Shown here: positions 11,374 to 23,035 of the stretch, piece by piece
Layout of the letters: each line of letters begins with the position of its first letter
Numbering within the stretch: the stretch's first letter is position 1
NCBI GenBank assembly: GCA_947683425.1
Contig: CANTUQ010000031.1
Span: 9,856,501-9,920,500 of the forward strand
DNA: 64,000 bases
From: Excoecaria cochinchinensis
Lineage: Eukaryota > Streptophyta > Magnoliopsida > Malpighiales > Euphorbiaceae
Direction: 5' to 3'
The notes under the pieces: model-generated
Seen by the model: the letters and a program-made list of their open reading frames with translations, nothing else
Databases searched by the model: none
What the model was told of the DNA's origin: nothing
Translations under genes and position numbers: made by a program

Positions 11374-11693
11374 TGTAACACCCCCAACTCCCACACTTAG
11401 CATATCGAAGGATGAAGAGCTACAGTGAGCGGAGGGTTCTACCAGACAAAGACACACATGGCAATATAGAAATAAGAGTAATAAAATTTCTAACATCTAA
11501 AACCTCAACCACATACTCATCCTAAACTTATCTCACACACACCATCATTTGCAGTAAAGATTATTACATCTCATTACAAATGCTAAATAAATAAACTTAA
11601 TTACAAACCGATAATTAATAAAAACATTCTATAACTTTTACCGACTCGTTGGCCAAAGTCACAGAGAATCGCTGCACTACTCTGATCTCCTAA

Positions 11694-11737
11694 CCTGCAC
11701 GGACAAACAACCGTGCTAAGTGATAATGCTTAGTTGG
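11694..11737 (-). other. LTR double hairpin (B LTR1)
   Basis: Sense orientation: a CTAAG/CTTAG stem followed by CACGG-TTGTTTGT-CCGTG, about 320 nt before the LTR end. Confidence 0.65.
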
Positions 11738-11848
11738 GCAAAATAAATAATGGGCAGCCACTCATAGTGGTTGCCGAGGGAAACACATGTAAATCAATAT
11801 ATATATACACATAAACATAAAGTACACCGGTTACAGCTATCATGACAA

Positions 11849-12190
11849 TGTCGCACTCGCGACAGACGAGGCCTAGGAGGCGATCACGAGTCGTGCTCTC
11901 TGTCGTGACTCGTGAAGGCATGACATCAAAGCAAAATAGAAGGACATCGTGAAAAGCGGTAAAGGGCTAGAACTTGCACGACTCGTGTTAGCTTGCATGA
12001 CTCATGCTAGCTTGCACGTCTCATGGAAGTTTGCACGTCTCTTGCAAGTGTGCACGTCTCATGCTAGCTTGCACGACGCGTGCTTACTTGCACGATTCGT
12101 GAAGTCCTCCTCATAGAGCCCGCAAGATTCTAAAATTTTAGGCTATGTCGCGATCGCGACAAGCATCCCGCTCGCAACAGAGTCACGTTC
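11849..12190 (-). repeat. Palindrome array, B LTR1
   Basis: Contains the perfect 16-bp palindrome TGTCGCGATCGCGACA at 12146-12161, and a run of six or seven degenerate units of about 20 bp built on GCACGACTCGTGC. Confidence 0.8.
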
Positions 12191-12788
12191 TGCAGATCTC
12201 CAGTGACACACGAAAAGCCCAATTTTTCCAAAGTTCATCCAAACCTCCAAAATCAATCAAATTTAAACACCACTAAGTTTACACATTCAAATCATCAAAA
12301 ACAACATAAAACCCATCTTTTATATCAATTATTACAATTAAAACATCTAATTAAAACAATCAAAAATCATAATTCTTCAAATCCAGAAATTTTACCCTAA
12401 ATTCATATAAATTCAATTTTGATCTAATAATTCACAAAATTCCTAATCTCAACTCCTTTGCTCCTAATAGCTTCTTTAGATGATCTCTCTAGCTCCCAAG
12501 CTCATCCAAAATCCTCATCAAGACACACACAAATACGCAAAACATAAATCTAGGGTTTTAAAGCTAATCAAAAGAAATAAAGGAAATCAAAACTTAAACT
12601 TACCTCTTAACAACATCTTCGCTTAACTCTCTTGAGCAAAACAACTTCATCCATTAAATCTTGGTATTTCATTTGAGGGAAAACAATTAACGTGGAACAA
12701 GAATGAAAAGAGGAAGAGGAAGGGAAGAGGAACGGGAGAACGAGAGGGAAGAACAGAAATTTCTGCCCTTTCTGTCCTTCTCTCTCTT

Positions 12789-12840
12789 CTTATATACCCC
12801 CTTCTCAACTCTTGCCACAAGTCACATTCCCATTGGCCCA
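12789..12840 (-). promoter_or_regulatory. B LTR1 promoter
   Basis: On the minus strand a CCAAT box precedes a GTGGCAAG motif and TATATAAG (12789-12796), followed by a pyrimidine/purine-rich leader. The same arrangement is at 31427-31434 in LTR3 and 52851-52858 in LTR4. Confidence 0.65.
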
Positions 12841-13136
12841 AATTAGATTTTTATGTCAAATTCTCCTTTTTGATCCTCCAACTTCTCATAACCTCATACA
12901 TTGATATTCATAACTCAATAATTACTCACATTCAACCACTTAACTAATTTTATTCATTAAATCAAGTCCAACTTCCATATTTTACAATTTTACGATTTGC
13001 CGCAGTTACCGAAACTTTTACTTAAATCCTTAATTTATCCATTTAGCAATACCTAACCCGTCAAATTAGGCAACTTTGATCACTACTCATCCACAATATG
13101 CCCAAATCCTTCTAGGGTACATTTTGGGGTGTGACA

Positions 13137-14777
13137 ATTCTTCCTTCCTAAAAGAATTTCGTCCTCGAAATTCACTTACATCAAAAAAATTCGAACACTA
13201 CACTCCAATTTACTATCATTCTCATACACTTGACTATAACATGCTCACTTGCTTATTCTTATCCTCATCGCTATATTCTTAAAACACTTCTTTTTAATCG
13301 TAATAACTGTACAAATCATAACTTTTTTTTTCTTATCCATAACTAAACTTAAACTCATAAAAATGACTTAATTAAACCTCATAATTCTTCTTTCATTATC
13401 TTACGTCCAAATCAATCATATTCATCAGAGCAATTATTACTTTTCTCAATAATCTAAAATTAAAGCATATACACCTCATATATAAACCATTTAACTTATA
13501 ATATCTTGCAACACAATTCCTTAATACTTTAAAAACATCCGACACATATGCGACTTTCTTTACTAATAACATTCGTGTCTTACTCCAAAATCTTTTTACA
13601 TTAATTTGTATAAGAATCCAAAATACACTTTCTACTCACTTCTGACTATATACACATTACACTTTCCTTAACAATTGCTATGCTCTTAAATTATACACCT
13701 TTATCTTAATATCAAATACTCATTGCACACCTTTGCAGCTTTCTCTCCATCAAAACACATACATAAATGCTTCCCATGTGTGATCAAAGGATGATGATGC
13801 AATGAGGATGCAATGGTTCATGTATGCAATATGATGCAGAAATGCAATTGATGTTACAATGATGTACTTTTCCCATCCCCATGGTTCAATATGCTTATAT
13901 TCAAACAATTTTCTGGAGAAAGTTGACAGTCATACAAAGCAACACCGTGATCTCACAAAATTCAGATACTCCTTCATCTCCAAAATACCAAAACATTTAT
14001 TCTCCCAAGGCAACCACATATCAATACACTTCAAAAACATCTACAAAACCTTCTCCTAAACCACATAATATCAAACCAAAATTCTAACAGAACCTCTGAT
14101 ACTCATCTAACAAATGCATTATAGGTCGCGCACACACATAATAGTTCAAGGCAGGTAGATCGTGACCTATTGAGCCAACACTTAACTAAACTCTTTATCT
14201 AATCGGGAAGTTCCTATTCCCAACACACACTTGAAAAATGAAATCATCCACTTTGGCCAAGGGTTGATTTCACCCATGGTCACTCAACTTATCACTTCTC
14301 GCGCAAAAGTAACTGACTTGTTTTTCTTACTTAAATGTCACTGAACTTTTAACATTATTGCACAAAAGTCATGTTGACCGAAATCCGGCGATGACTCTTG
14401 CCGGATTGAAAAGTTCAACAAATGCTACATTTAAATTAATTTCACTCACGGTCACTAGACTTATCATTTATCTCGCAAAAGTAATTAACTTTTTTTTTCA
14501 ACTTAAATGTTACTAAACTTTTAACATTTTTGCAAAAAAATCATCAATCCGGCAAGGGTCGTCGCCGGATTCCGGTCAACATGACTTTTGTGCAATAATG
14601 TTAAAAGTTCAGTGACATTTAAGTAAGAAAAAAAAAGTCGGTTACTTTTGCGCGATAAGTGATAAGTTGAGTGACCATGAGTGAAATTGACCCCTTTGGC
14701 CAATTCTAAACTATACGAACACACTTTGAAACCCCTAGTTAACCAGAACTGACTAAATTGGAGCTCTGATACCAAAT
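13137..14777 (-). other. B INT1 internal domain, non-coding
   Basis: The purine tract lies beside LTR1 (about 13137-13160) and the primer site GAGCTCTGATACCA, read on the plus strand, at 14761-14774. There is no gag or pol similarity on either strand. A MITE is inserted at 14261-14694; without it and its TSD the domain is 1198 bp. Confidence 0.8.
14261..14694. mobile_element. Mutator-like MITE, 434 bp
   Basis: Terminal inverted repeats start GGGTTGATTTCACCCATGG (left) and GGGGTCAATTTCACTCATGG (right, reverse complement) and extend well beyond 50 bp. The 9-bp duplication TTTGGCCAA at 14252-14260 and 14695-14703 fits Mutator-type transposition. A second, degenerate direct copy of the left terminal repeat begins near 14438. 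There is no transposase. The empty site is seen in the other INT copies (near 27968), confirming the boundaries. Confidence 0.9.
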
Positions 14778-15095
14778 TATAACACCCCCAACTCCCACAC
14801 GTAGCATATCGAAGGATGAAGAGCTACAGTAGCGGAGGGTGCTACCATACAAAGATACACATGGCAGTACAGAAATCAGAGTAATAAAATTTTGAACATC
14901 TAGAACCTCAACCAGATACTCATCCTAAACTTATCTCACACACACCATCATTCGCACTAAAGATTATTACATCTCATTACAAATGCTAAATAAATAAACT
15001 TAATTACAAACCGACAATCAATAAAAACATTCTATAACTTCTACCGACTCGTTGGCCAAAGTCATAGAGAACCGCTGCATACTCTGATCTCCTAA

Positions 15096-15140
15096 CCTGC
15101 ACGAACAGATAACCGTGCTAAGCGATAATGCTTAGTCGGG
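15096..15140 (-). other. LTR double hairpin (B LTR2)
   Basis: Same position as in LTR1. Stem 1 is better preserved (CTAAGC/GCTTAG); stem 2 is reduced by a CGG-to-CGA type change. Confidence 0.6.
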
Positions 15141-16559
15141 CGACACAAATAATGGGCAGCCACTCACAGTGGTTGCCGAGGCAAACACATGTAAATCAAT
15201 ATATATATATACATAAACATAAAGGACACCAGTTAAAACTATCATAAATTCATATTCTTTTTCTCATACGAAACTTAAACAATTTCCTGTATACATTCAT
15301 TTACATACCATAGCCAGAATTTACATTATTACCTTAGTAATTTACAATGACATTATGCATATTTATTATTTGTTTAATTTATTTAACTAACTATGTGAAG
15401 AGTTATACCTCCTAGGTTACCAAAGATACATTTGCTAACGGGGCAAATTAAATCATATCGATTCCCATTATTAGTAATATTTCCAAAATCATGCAGATTA
15501 CAGTATTAGTACTTACATTAGAACATTTCATTTGTTCAAACCATTTATTATTCAAAGCTAAAAAAAACATTTAGATTTTCAGATTTGGTTCAGGCTGGAA
15601 ATAAATATTCCAAGCTTCCTACGTATCCCTATAGTAGGGAATCAGTGTCACACCCCAAATCGGGCCTAGTCGGATTTGTCAAGTTAAGTCGGATTAGTGA
15701 TGGATATTTCGGTAATTTATGCATGTGGAATTTGGATGATAAGGACCTAATTGAAAAGATAATTAAAGTTTGCAAGGAGAGAATTATGTTAGTGGGTAAA
15801 GTGCAAGTTTGTCAAAGGATTAAAGAGTAATAAGACAAGATATTTTGGTTGGAGGCAATAGGAGGCTGCCATGTGCCTTGGTAGGTGGGCAATTAGTGGA
15901 AAAAGAAGAAAAAGAAAAAGAATGAGAGGGAGGAGCAGATCACGTTTTACATTCTGCTCTCTCCTCTCCTCTTCCTTGCTCTTCTTTCTTTCCCTTTTCC
16001 CATTTCTTGTTCTCCCTTCCTTGGCTGTGTGTGGATTGGTGTCTTGGTAGAGCTTGAAGTTTGCTTGAAGAGGTAAGTTGGGGTTAGGGTTTCCTGCATG
16101 TTCTTCTTCTTCCTCTTCTCCTGGTTTTGCTATTTTGAGTTAGGGTTTTTGGAAGAGTAATTTGTGGGTTTTTGTTTGTGCAATCTTTGGGTTGCAAGAG
16201 GAAGCTTAAGGGCAATGAAAGGAAGGAGGATTGAAGCTTGAAGTGTGGTTTTAAAACTAGGATTACAGGTTTGGGATTTTGTTTGAGAAATTTGCTTGAA
16301 TTTAAACTTACTGTAATTTTTAGGGTTTGTGTTCTTGAGAGACTAGAATATGTTTATGCCTGATTTTGGTTGTTTTGATTTCTGAATTAAGTTGTATTTA
16401 TGCCTTTTTTATTATATGGGAAATCTACTGGAAGGTAAGATGAGATTTGTATTATTTTGAGTCATTATGGAATTGATTTTTGGAGTTATGTGAATTCTGG
16501 GAAATTCTAAGAACGAAAAATCACGATCCTGGTGAATTTCCTGTTTCCAGTATGTGTGT

Positions 16560-16668
16560 GTCGTGACCAGCCAAGATAGGCCAGTCACGACTCGTGACCA
16601 GCCAAGTGGAGAGGCCAGTCACGAGTTATGACTGCCAGTCATGACTCGTGACCGGCCAATCCTGTGCG
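16560..16668 (+). repeat. Palindrome array, solo LTR C
   Basis: Several GTCACGACTCGTGAC-type palindromes separated by about 15-20 bp, some degenerate. Confidence 0.75.
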
Positions 16669-17614
16669 TTTGGTCGGTCACCTCTGTTTGGCCTATTTTC
16701 TAAAAAATTTGCCCAGTTTTAACTAAAAATGAATTCCGTATCTCTTCTGAATGGACTTATACTACTATATGATACATGTCATGCTTTTATATGCTTTTAT
16801 ATGAGTAATACCATGATCTCTTCAGATGAAGTGTATATTGTATCACTCTATGATTAAGATTATGCGTCGTGAAGCATTGGCATAATATGGTTCCACATTT
16901 AATTCTGATATGTTTTAGAATATTGAATAGTGCTAAAGTGTGTTGATTGAATTATAATGCCTGCTTCATAATATGAATTGTATGAGGTAAGATTGATATT
17001 ACGAACATATGTATTTGTCTATTAGACTCTGGATTATGCATGATGACCTATATATGTATATATATATAGATATATATATATATGTATTTTGTGAATCGAC
17101 TCATGATTTGGATGATGCACAGGGATAGTGTAAACTTATTTATATGCATATTATACTCAATATGGTGCATGATGAACTATGTCATGTGACTTGAAACTTG
17201 CTTTCGCTTATGTATGACCTGCGAAAGTCAGTCTAGTGGATAGTTAGGCATGCCTAATAGAGTTCTTTAGCTGCAGCCCTCTGGACGTTTGGACCCTGAT
17301 CAGGTCCCCTGTGTGGTTCCTCGCGAACCATTAATGTGTTTGGATCTTGTTTAAGGTCCCCTTAGAAAATGTTTTTGAATGTGAAAAATGTTGTTTCTTT
17401 TCGATTCGTACCCGTAAGGTACCGCCATGTGTACACTCGTTATCCACTATTTTGAGTCAGCAGGTATTCTGTCTGTTTTGTCGGATATGAACAAGAGAAT
17501 GTGATATTCGAATGAGCATGATTTTGGACATGTGAATCAGTTATGTATCCGAATGTGATTATGAATCTCTGAATGGGTTGGGTGTGACTTAAACATATGA
17601 GTTGGACATATTTA

Positions 17615-17617
<3 letters not shown>

Positions 17618-17679
<62 letters not shown>

Positions 17680-17680
17680 G
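17618..17680. repeat. (TA)n microsatellite
   Basis: About 30 TA dinucleotides inside solo LTR C. The open frame across it is an artefact of the repeat. Confidence 0.95.
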
Positions 17681-18699
17681 TATATCATATTGTGAATGTA
17701 TTTGTACGCCATCAGTTATGGATATAGGTATTGGAATTAAGACGTGCATGACTGTGACCACGATCATTCAAATGCCATGAATATATTTTATTATGCTTAT
17801 GAGAACGTGAATCCGACTAGTTAGGTTATAAGCATATGAAATAATATATATATGAATGTGAGCTTAAGTTACGGACTGATAGGGTTAATTAGTATGTATA
17901 TGAATGTGATTCCGTACTATTAACTATTATGGTAGCATGTGAATTAGTATGCATGATAAGGCGATATGGACTATTGAATGATCACATATGTATTATTTGG
18001 GGTGCAATGCATGTGGATCGGCTTCGGTAAGTGTATGTGTAGTAATGGATGATGATGAGGCAAGTTAAAGTGTATAAGGATATGATCTTAAGCTAGTGTA
18101 TGCTCTGAATGTAATATTTTGGTATATGTTCCTTTGGTCTCAACTATTGTAGTATCTTCGGCATGTTGTCATGTGTCTACGATTATGGCATGATATTTTA
18201 TGTGATAGAGTCTTGCAGTGGAAGTGTGGTGTTTTTACGTATTCCCTTGGGTTCGGCTAGTGTGTGTACTATGACATGATAGAAAGTAGGTTTAATTAGC
18301 TCGTGTTCTTGGCATAATAACTGTGTGCAGTATTGCATGGTAATCTTATAACATGTGAATGGGTTTTTAGTTAATGTATGAGTATTCGGTCGTGATTATT
18401 GCACGTATAAATGTCATACCACTATGAACGGTAAGGTGCTGATGTCCGATACCTTGGTAAGTATATGCATGTGAGATTGCATGTAGTTCTGCTTGATGAT
18501 ACTTGTATCGTGTATGGTGTTATGTCTGCTTCGGCTTATTTATGACATAAGTATATGGATATGAATGTGAGTTTTCGAATGAATGCCTTTCTATGCAAGG
18601 CTGATTATATATGTGTTATGAATGTCCGTATTTGCCATTGTGAATGAGTTATGCCTTGACGACCACTGTGAATGGTCGTCCATATTGCTTGTGTGTTTT

Positions 18700-18746
18700 C
18701 CCCACTAAGCGTTTATCGCTTAGCACGGGTTCTTTTCCCGTGCAGG
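18700..18746 (+). other. LTR double hairpin (C)
   Basis: CTAAGCG-TTTAT-CGCTTAG then CACGGG-TTCTTTT-CCCGTG followed by CAGGT, 467 nt before the LTR end. Confidence 0.8.
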
Positions 18747-20562
18747 TGGCAGGTTTGGTTCTGTTCGAGTCGCGCATTTGCAAGGTCGGCCACATAGGAG
18801 TTAGAAGTTTTGTATTTTGTTCAGCTTCTGCATTTTGGATCTTGTATTTCTATAACCTTCTGTATATGTAATTATTATGCAATCATCTTGATGTTATATT
18901 TCTGATGATGTAAGCGTTAAAATGCTTATATATTAAGTTATTCCTCGGTTTTATTATTCGCCTTATGCTTCCGCTGATTGAAAGAGTGTATGCATGTGTG
19001 TATGTGTTTATGCTTCCACGTAGTGGTTGCGAGTGTGTGAGTTAATGCATGACCAGCTTTTGCCCGCAAGGTAAGTTTTTAATTATTTCACATTTATACA
19101 TGTATGATTATGTATGAATGTATGCTTCTGCATAGTGTATGTATGCATGTATGTGAGTGAGCGTCGGTAGCGCTCTCCGGCATCCTTCCAATGGGGATGT
19201 AGGGGGTGTTATAATCAGAACCACGTAGTTCTACAAAAACCTTTATACTTAAATAATCCAAGAATTAATCTTAAGTCATTTTCCTAAATTCAGTTATCTA
19301 TCTCATGCATAACGCTTATTATCTATCTTACTTACAAATCAATACAACATTCACCGTATTCATTAAAACCACAAACAAATACATATGAATTTCACATCAA
19401 TATACTTACTGAAATTGCACAGGCTAAAGTTCCGTAGGTAAACAGCATATAACATACTTGTGTTCTCATTTAAAAATATAACAAATATATATATAGGTAT
19501 TCGGAGATACCGGACACATAGGTATTCGGAGATACCGGACATTTCCACATAGGTGTCCATAAAGGATTCAGAACAGAGGAGTGCGTAGAGCACAAGTAAA
19601 ATGGCATTTATCACAAATGCATCAAATGCTTATTCACATAATCATTTGTAAATCATCACAGAGCTTATCAATTAGTTCACTCTTTTAATTGCCTTCTAAG
19701 TCAAAGGGGTGGATAAGCGAGTGAACACATGGCGGTACCCGTGGGCACGATTCAAAAAGTAACATCATATTTTTCTCATTCAAATCATTTTCACATTGGG
19801 GATCTTAAACAAGATCCATACATATTGAGGTTTGCGAGGAACCAAATGGGGACCTGATCAGGGTCCAAACAGAACAGAGGGTTGCAGCTAACAGAACTCT
19901 ATAGGCATGCCTATCTATCCACGGCTTGACTAAGGCAGGCTAAATTTCCCAAACCATTATTGAATTCATCGCGTTCTCATATACATATACACGTTTTATT
20001 AAGTACATTGTAACACTCTTTGATGATTACATCGCCACATGCATTACAGTATTTGCATATCATACGTACTAATTACATTTATCATATTCAAAGCTAATCA
20101 TATATTATCTCATGGATAAAATATTCATGTGAACATACTGAACATGACTATATTATTGACATCATGCACTCATTTAGACTTAACAAATAAATTACATTAC
20201 TTTACGCACATACAACCATTAAATAATAATGGTAGTCAAAAGTCTCATAATCTAATTATTAATATGCATAGAAGTTTTGAATAATTCATATTTTAATCCA
20301 TAGATTAAAGTACTCAAATGAACATATTAAACATAATCATGTCATTAATCATCATGCCTTCATTTAAACTTAATAGATAAGTTTATACTTCATTACACGT
20401 ATACATTTACAACACAATATTGGTAGATTAAATTATTACATTTCAATAATTACTATGCATGGGGAATACATTAAATAATTCACAGCTTAAATCACAGATG
20501 CATAATATAATTGAGAGGCTATGCAAAGAAGAAGACCTTTCAAATGCTTTGAGGCAGAGGGG

Positions 20563-20853
20563 TCTGTCGCGCTCGCGGTGAAGGCTAGACATCAAAGCAA
20601 AATAGAAGGATAGCATGAAAAGAGGTACAGGGCCAGAACTTGCACGACTCGTGCTAGCTTGCATGACTCATGCAAGTTTGCACGTCCCGTGCAAGTTTGC
20701 ACTTCTCTTGCAAGTGTGCACGTCTCGTGCTAGGTTGCACGAATCGTGCTTGCTTGCACAATTCATGCAGTCCTCCTCATAGCGCGCGTGAGATTCTGAT
20801 ATTCTCGGCTTTGTCGCCATCGTGACAAGCGTCACGCTCATGACAGAGTCGCG
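20563..20853 (-). repeat. Palindrome array, B LTR2
   Basis: Counterpart of 11849-12190, with repeated GCACGA-CTCGTGC units of about 20 bp and degenerate GTCGCGA-type palindromes at both edges. Confidence 0.75.
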
Positions 20854-21793
20854 TTCTGCAGATCTCCAGCGACACACGAAAAACCCAGTTTTTCCAAAGT
20901 TCATCCAAACCTCCAAAATCAATCAAATTTCAACACCACTCAGTTTACACATTCAAATCATCAAAAACAACACAAAACCCAACTTTTATATCAATTATTA
21001 CAATTAAAACATCTAATTAAAATAATCAAAAATCAAAATTCTTCAAACCCAGAAATTTTACCCTAAATTCATACAAATTCAATTTTGATCCAATAATTCA
21101 CAAAATTCGTAACCTCAACTCCTTTGCTCCTAATAGCTTCTTTAGATGACCTCTCTAGCTCCCAAGCTCATCCAAAATCCTCATCAAAACACACACAAAT
21201 ACACAAAACATAAATCTAGGGTTTTAAGCTAATCAAAAGAAATCAAGGAAATCAAAACTTAAACTTACCTCTTAACAATATCTTCACTTAACTTTCTTGA
21301 GCAAAATAACTTCATCCATTAAATCTTGGTATTTCTTTTGAGGGAAAACAATTAACGTGGAATAAGAAGGAAAAGCATAAGAGGAAGGGAAGAGGAATGG
21401 GAGAACGAGAGGGAAGAGCAGAAAGTTCTGCCCTTTCTCTCCTTCTCTCTCTTCTTATATACTGTAACACCCCGTTACCCCCGGTAGAGGGATGCCGGAG
21501 CGTCACGCGCACAACTCACTTAAATGCATACATATACTCAAGACATGCTAAGAAAACAAATACATTTAGTTAAAAGATAACAAATCCATATACATATAAT
21601 AATTATATTGTTTTACAAAAAGGTTTGGTAAGAGTAAATATACTTATACAAAATTATCCTTTACAAAAAGTTACATTTCCCAAAAATCAATTCCCATATA
21701 CAAAAATACAGCGGAACACACAGCATAAACTCCATCTAACAAAGACTTCTAGTGGCCGACCTGCAGATGTTCGACTCCACGAAGAATCCACCA

Positions 21794-21839
21794 CTTACAC
21801 GGGAGAAGAACCCGTGCTAAGCGATAACGCTTAGTGGGG
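21794..21839 (-). other. LTR double hairpin (D)
   Basis: CTAAGCG-TTAT-CGCTTAG then CACGGG-TTCTTCT-CCCGTG in sense orientation, about 331 nt before the LTR end. Confidence 0.78.
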
Positions 21840-23035
21840 AGTACAACACATATATGTACATAGAAATGAAACCAACATATATATAATAACAAAGGCATAT
21901 AAACACATACTACTCGTGCTTATAACAGGTATTACATTTTATCAGGTCATAACTGTAACACCCCAAAAACCACCCCAGTAGTTTGAGCCTGTCCGTATCT
22001 GTATGTGTGTTTTTTTTTATGTGTTGCATGTGTGTGTTAAATTGGTTTATTTATTTAAATTGTGTGTATTAGTTGAGAAGAGGAAATAGGATAGTGTAGG
22101 GTATGAATGGAAGTATGGAAATATAGTGTAATAAGAGATAGCTTAATGTGTATGATAATGTATGGGAGTAGGATGTGTTAGGAGACATGTGTCTTAAGGA
22201 GAGAGTGACATGTGGCAAAGGGGATAAGTGGGCATTTAATGGGTTGGAGAGTGAGAGAGAGAAAATGCAGCCATTTTTCCTTTTTGTTTTCCCGTTCTCC
22301 CTCTCTTCTTCACGCCATCTTCCTCTTTTCTTTTTCTCTCTTCTTGTTCTTTCCTTTTTCTTTGTCCGACCTTGCTCCCTCTCCTTTCCCTTGAGTAAAT
22401 TAAGTTGAGTAGCTTGTGATTTTTGAAGCTCAAAGGTGAGTAAGGGTTAGGGATGTTTTAGATTTTCTTCTTCCTCTTCTCTAGGTTTTGGGTAGTTGTA
22501 TATGTGTACATATGGGTTATTATGGAATTAATCCTATTTATTGTAGGTTTGTGGTTCAGAAGAGGCTCCTAGACCGGCGAAAGGGAAAGAAATCGCTAGC
22601 GGAAGCGGAGCTCGCGAATAGGAGCTAAGGAAAGAGGTTTGGGATTGTTCATCTTTTTGTGCATCTTTGTGATTTGAGTTTAATAAATGTGCTTTTGTTT
22701 TGATTGGGGTTACAAGTTGTGCTATTGTAGTTTAAATTACATTAAGCATGTTATGAAATACTGGAGAATGAATATTGTTGAAGGATTTATGGGAAATTAT
22801 GTGAATAGTTGTAATTGTTGTTAAAATTACTGTTTTGGAAATTCTTAGAATTGGACATGTAATTGACTTGATTTAATTGAAATAAATGGTGATAAAGCTG
22901 GGTTTTTATTTATGTTATGAGTTGTGGATGCTTGGATGGCTGAATGTTGAGGTTTGGAATCAATTTTGGAAGTTTGGATGTGATTTGAATAGGTTTTCTG
23001 TAGATTTTGGGCGTAAGAGCTGAAAAACCCGTGTC

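Larger units (their letters stand above)
11374..13136 (-). repeat. B LTR1, internally deleted
   Basis: Starts TGTAACACCCCC, ends GGGGTGTGACA. Compared with LTR3 it lacks about 2 kb between the sequence after the double hairpin (near 11848) and the palindrome array, and has thereby lost the stem-loop series. It retains the promoter and the candidate leader intron (12603 down to 12448). No gene. Confidence 0.85.
15646..19213 (+). mobile_element. Solo LTR C, 3568 bp
   Basis: Starts TGTCACACCCC, ends TGTTATA (mutated TGTTACA) and is flanked by ATCAG (15641-15645 and 19214-19218). No internal domain or second LTR remains, so it is a solo LTR left by recombination. Its start resembles the LTRs of F and J. 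Sense modules: CT-rich leader near 15950-16020, candidate intron 16073-16268 (196 nt), second GTAAGA donor near 16437, palindrome array, stem-loops at 17244-17257, 17291-17307, 17315-17329, 17342-17359 and 17408-17422, and the double hairpin. There is no gene. Confidence 0.9.

Noticed and set aside
13859..14059. 66-codon plus-strand frame repeated in every B INT (27572, 46493, 53922)
   Set aside because: Antisense to the element, frame-changed in the 46493 copy, and conserved only as much as the recent duplicates around it.
17440..17712. 90-codon frame with Ile-Tyr repeats
   Set aside because: Translation of a (TA)n microsatellite.
18700..18746. Double hairpin as a bacterial-type terminator
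   Set aside because: No U run follows, and the setting is a plant LTR; the CAGGT after it suits a splice or other RNA signal better.
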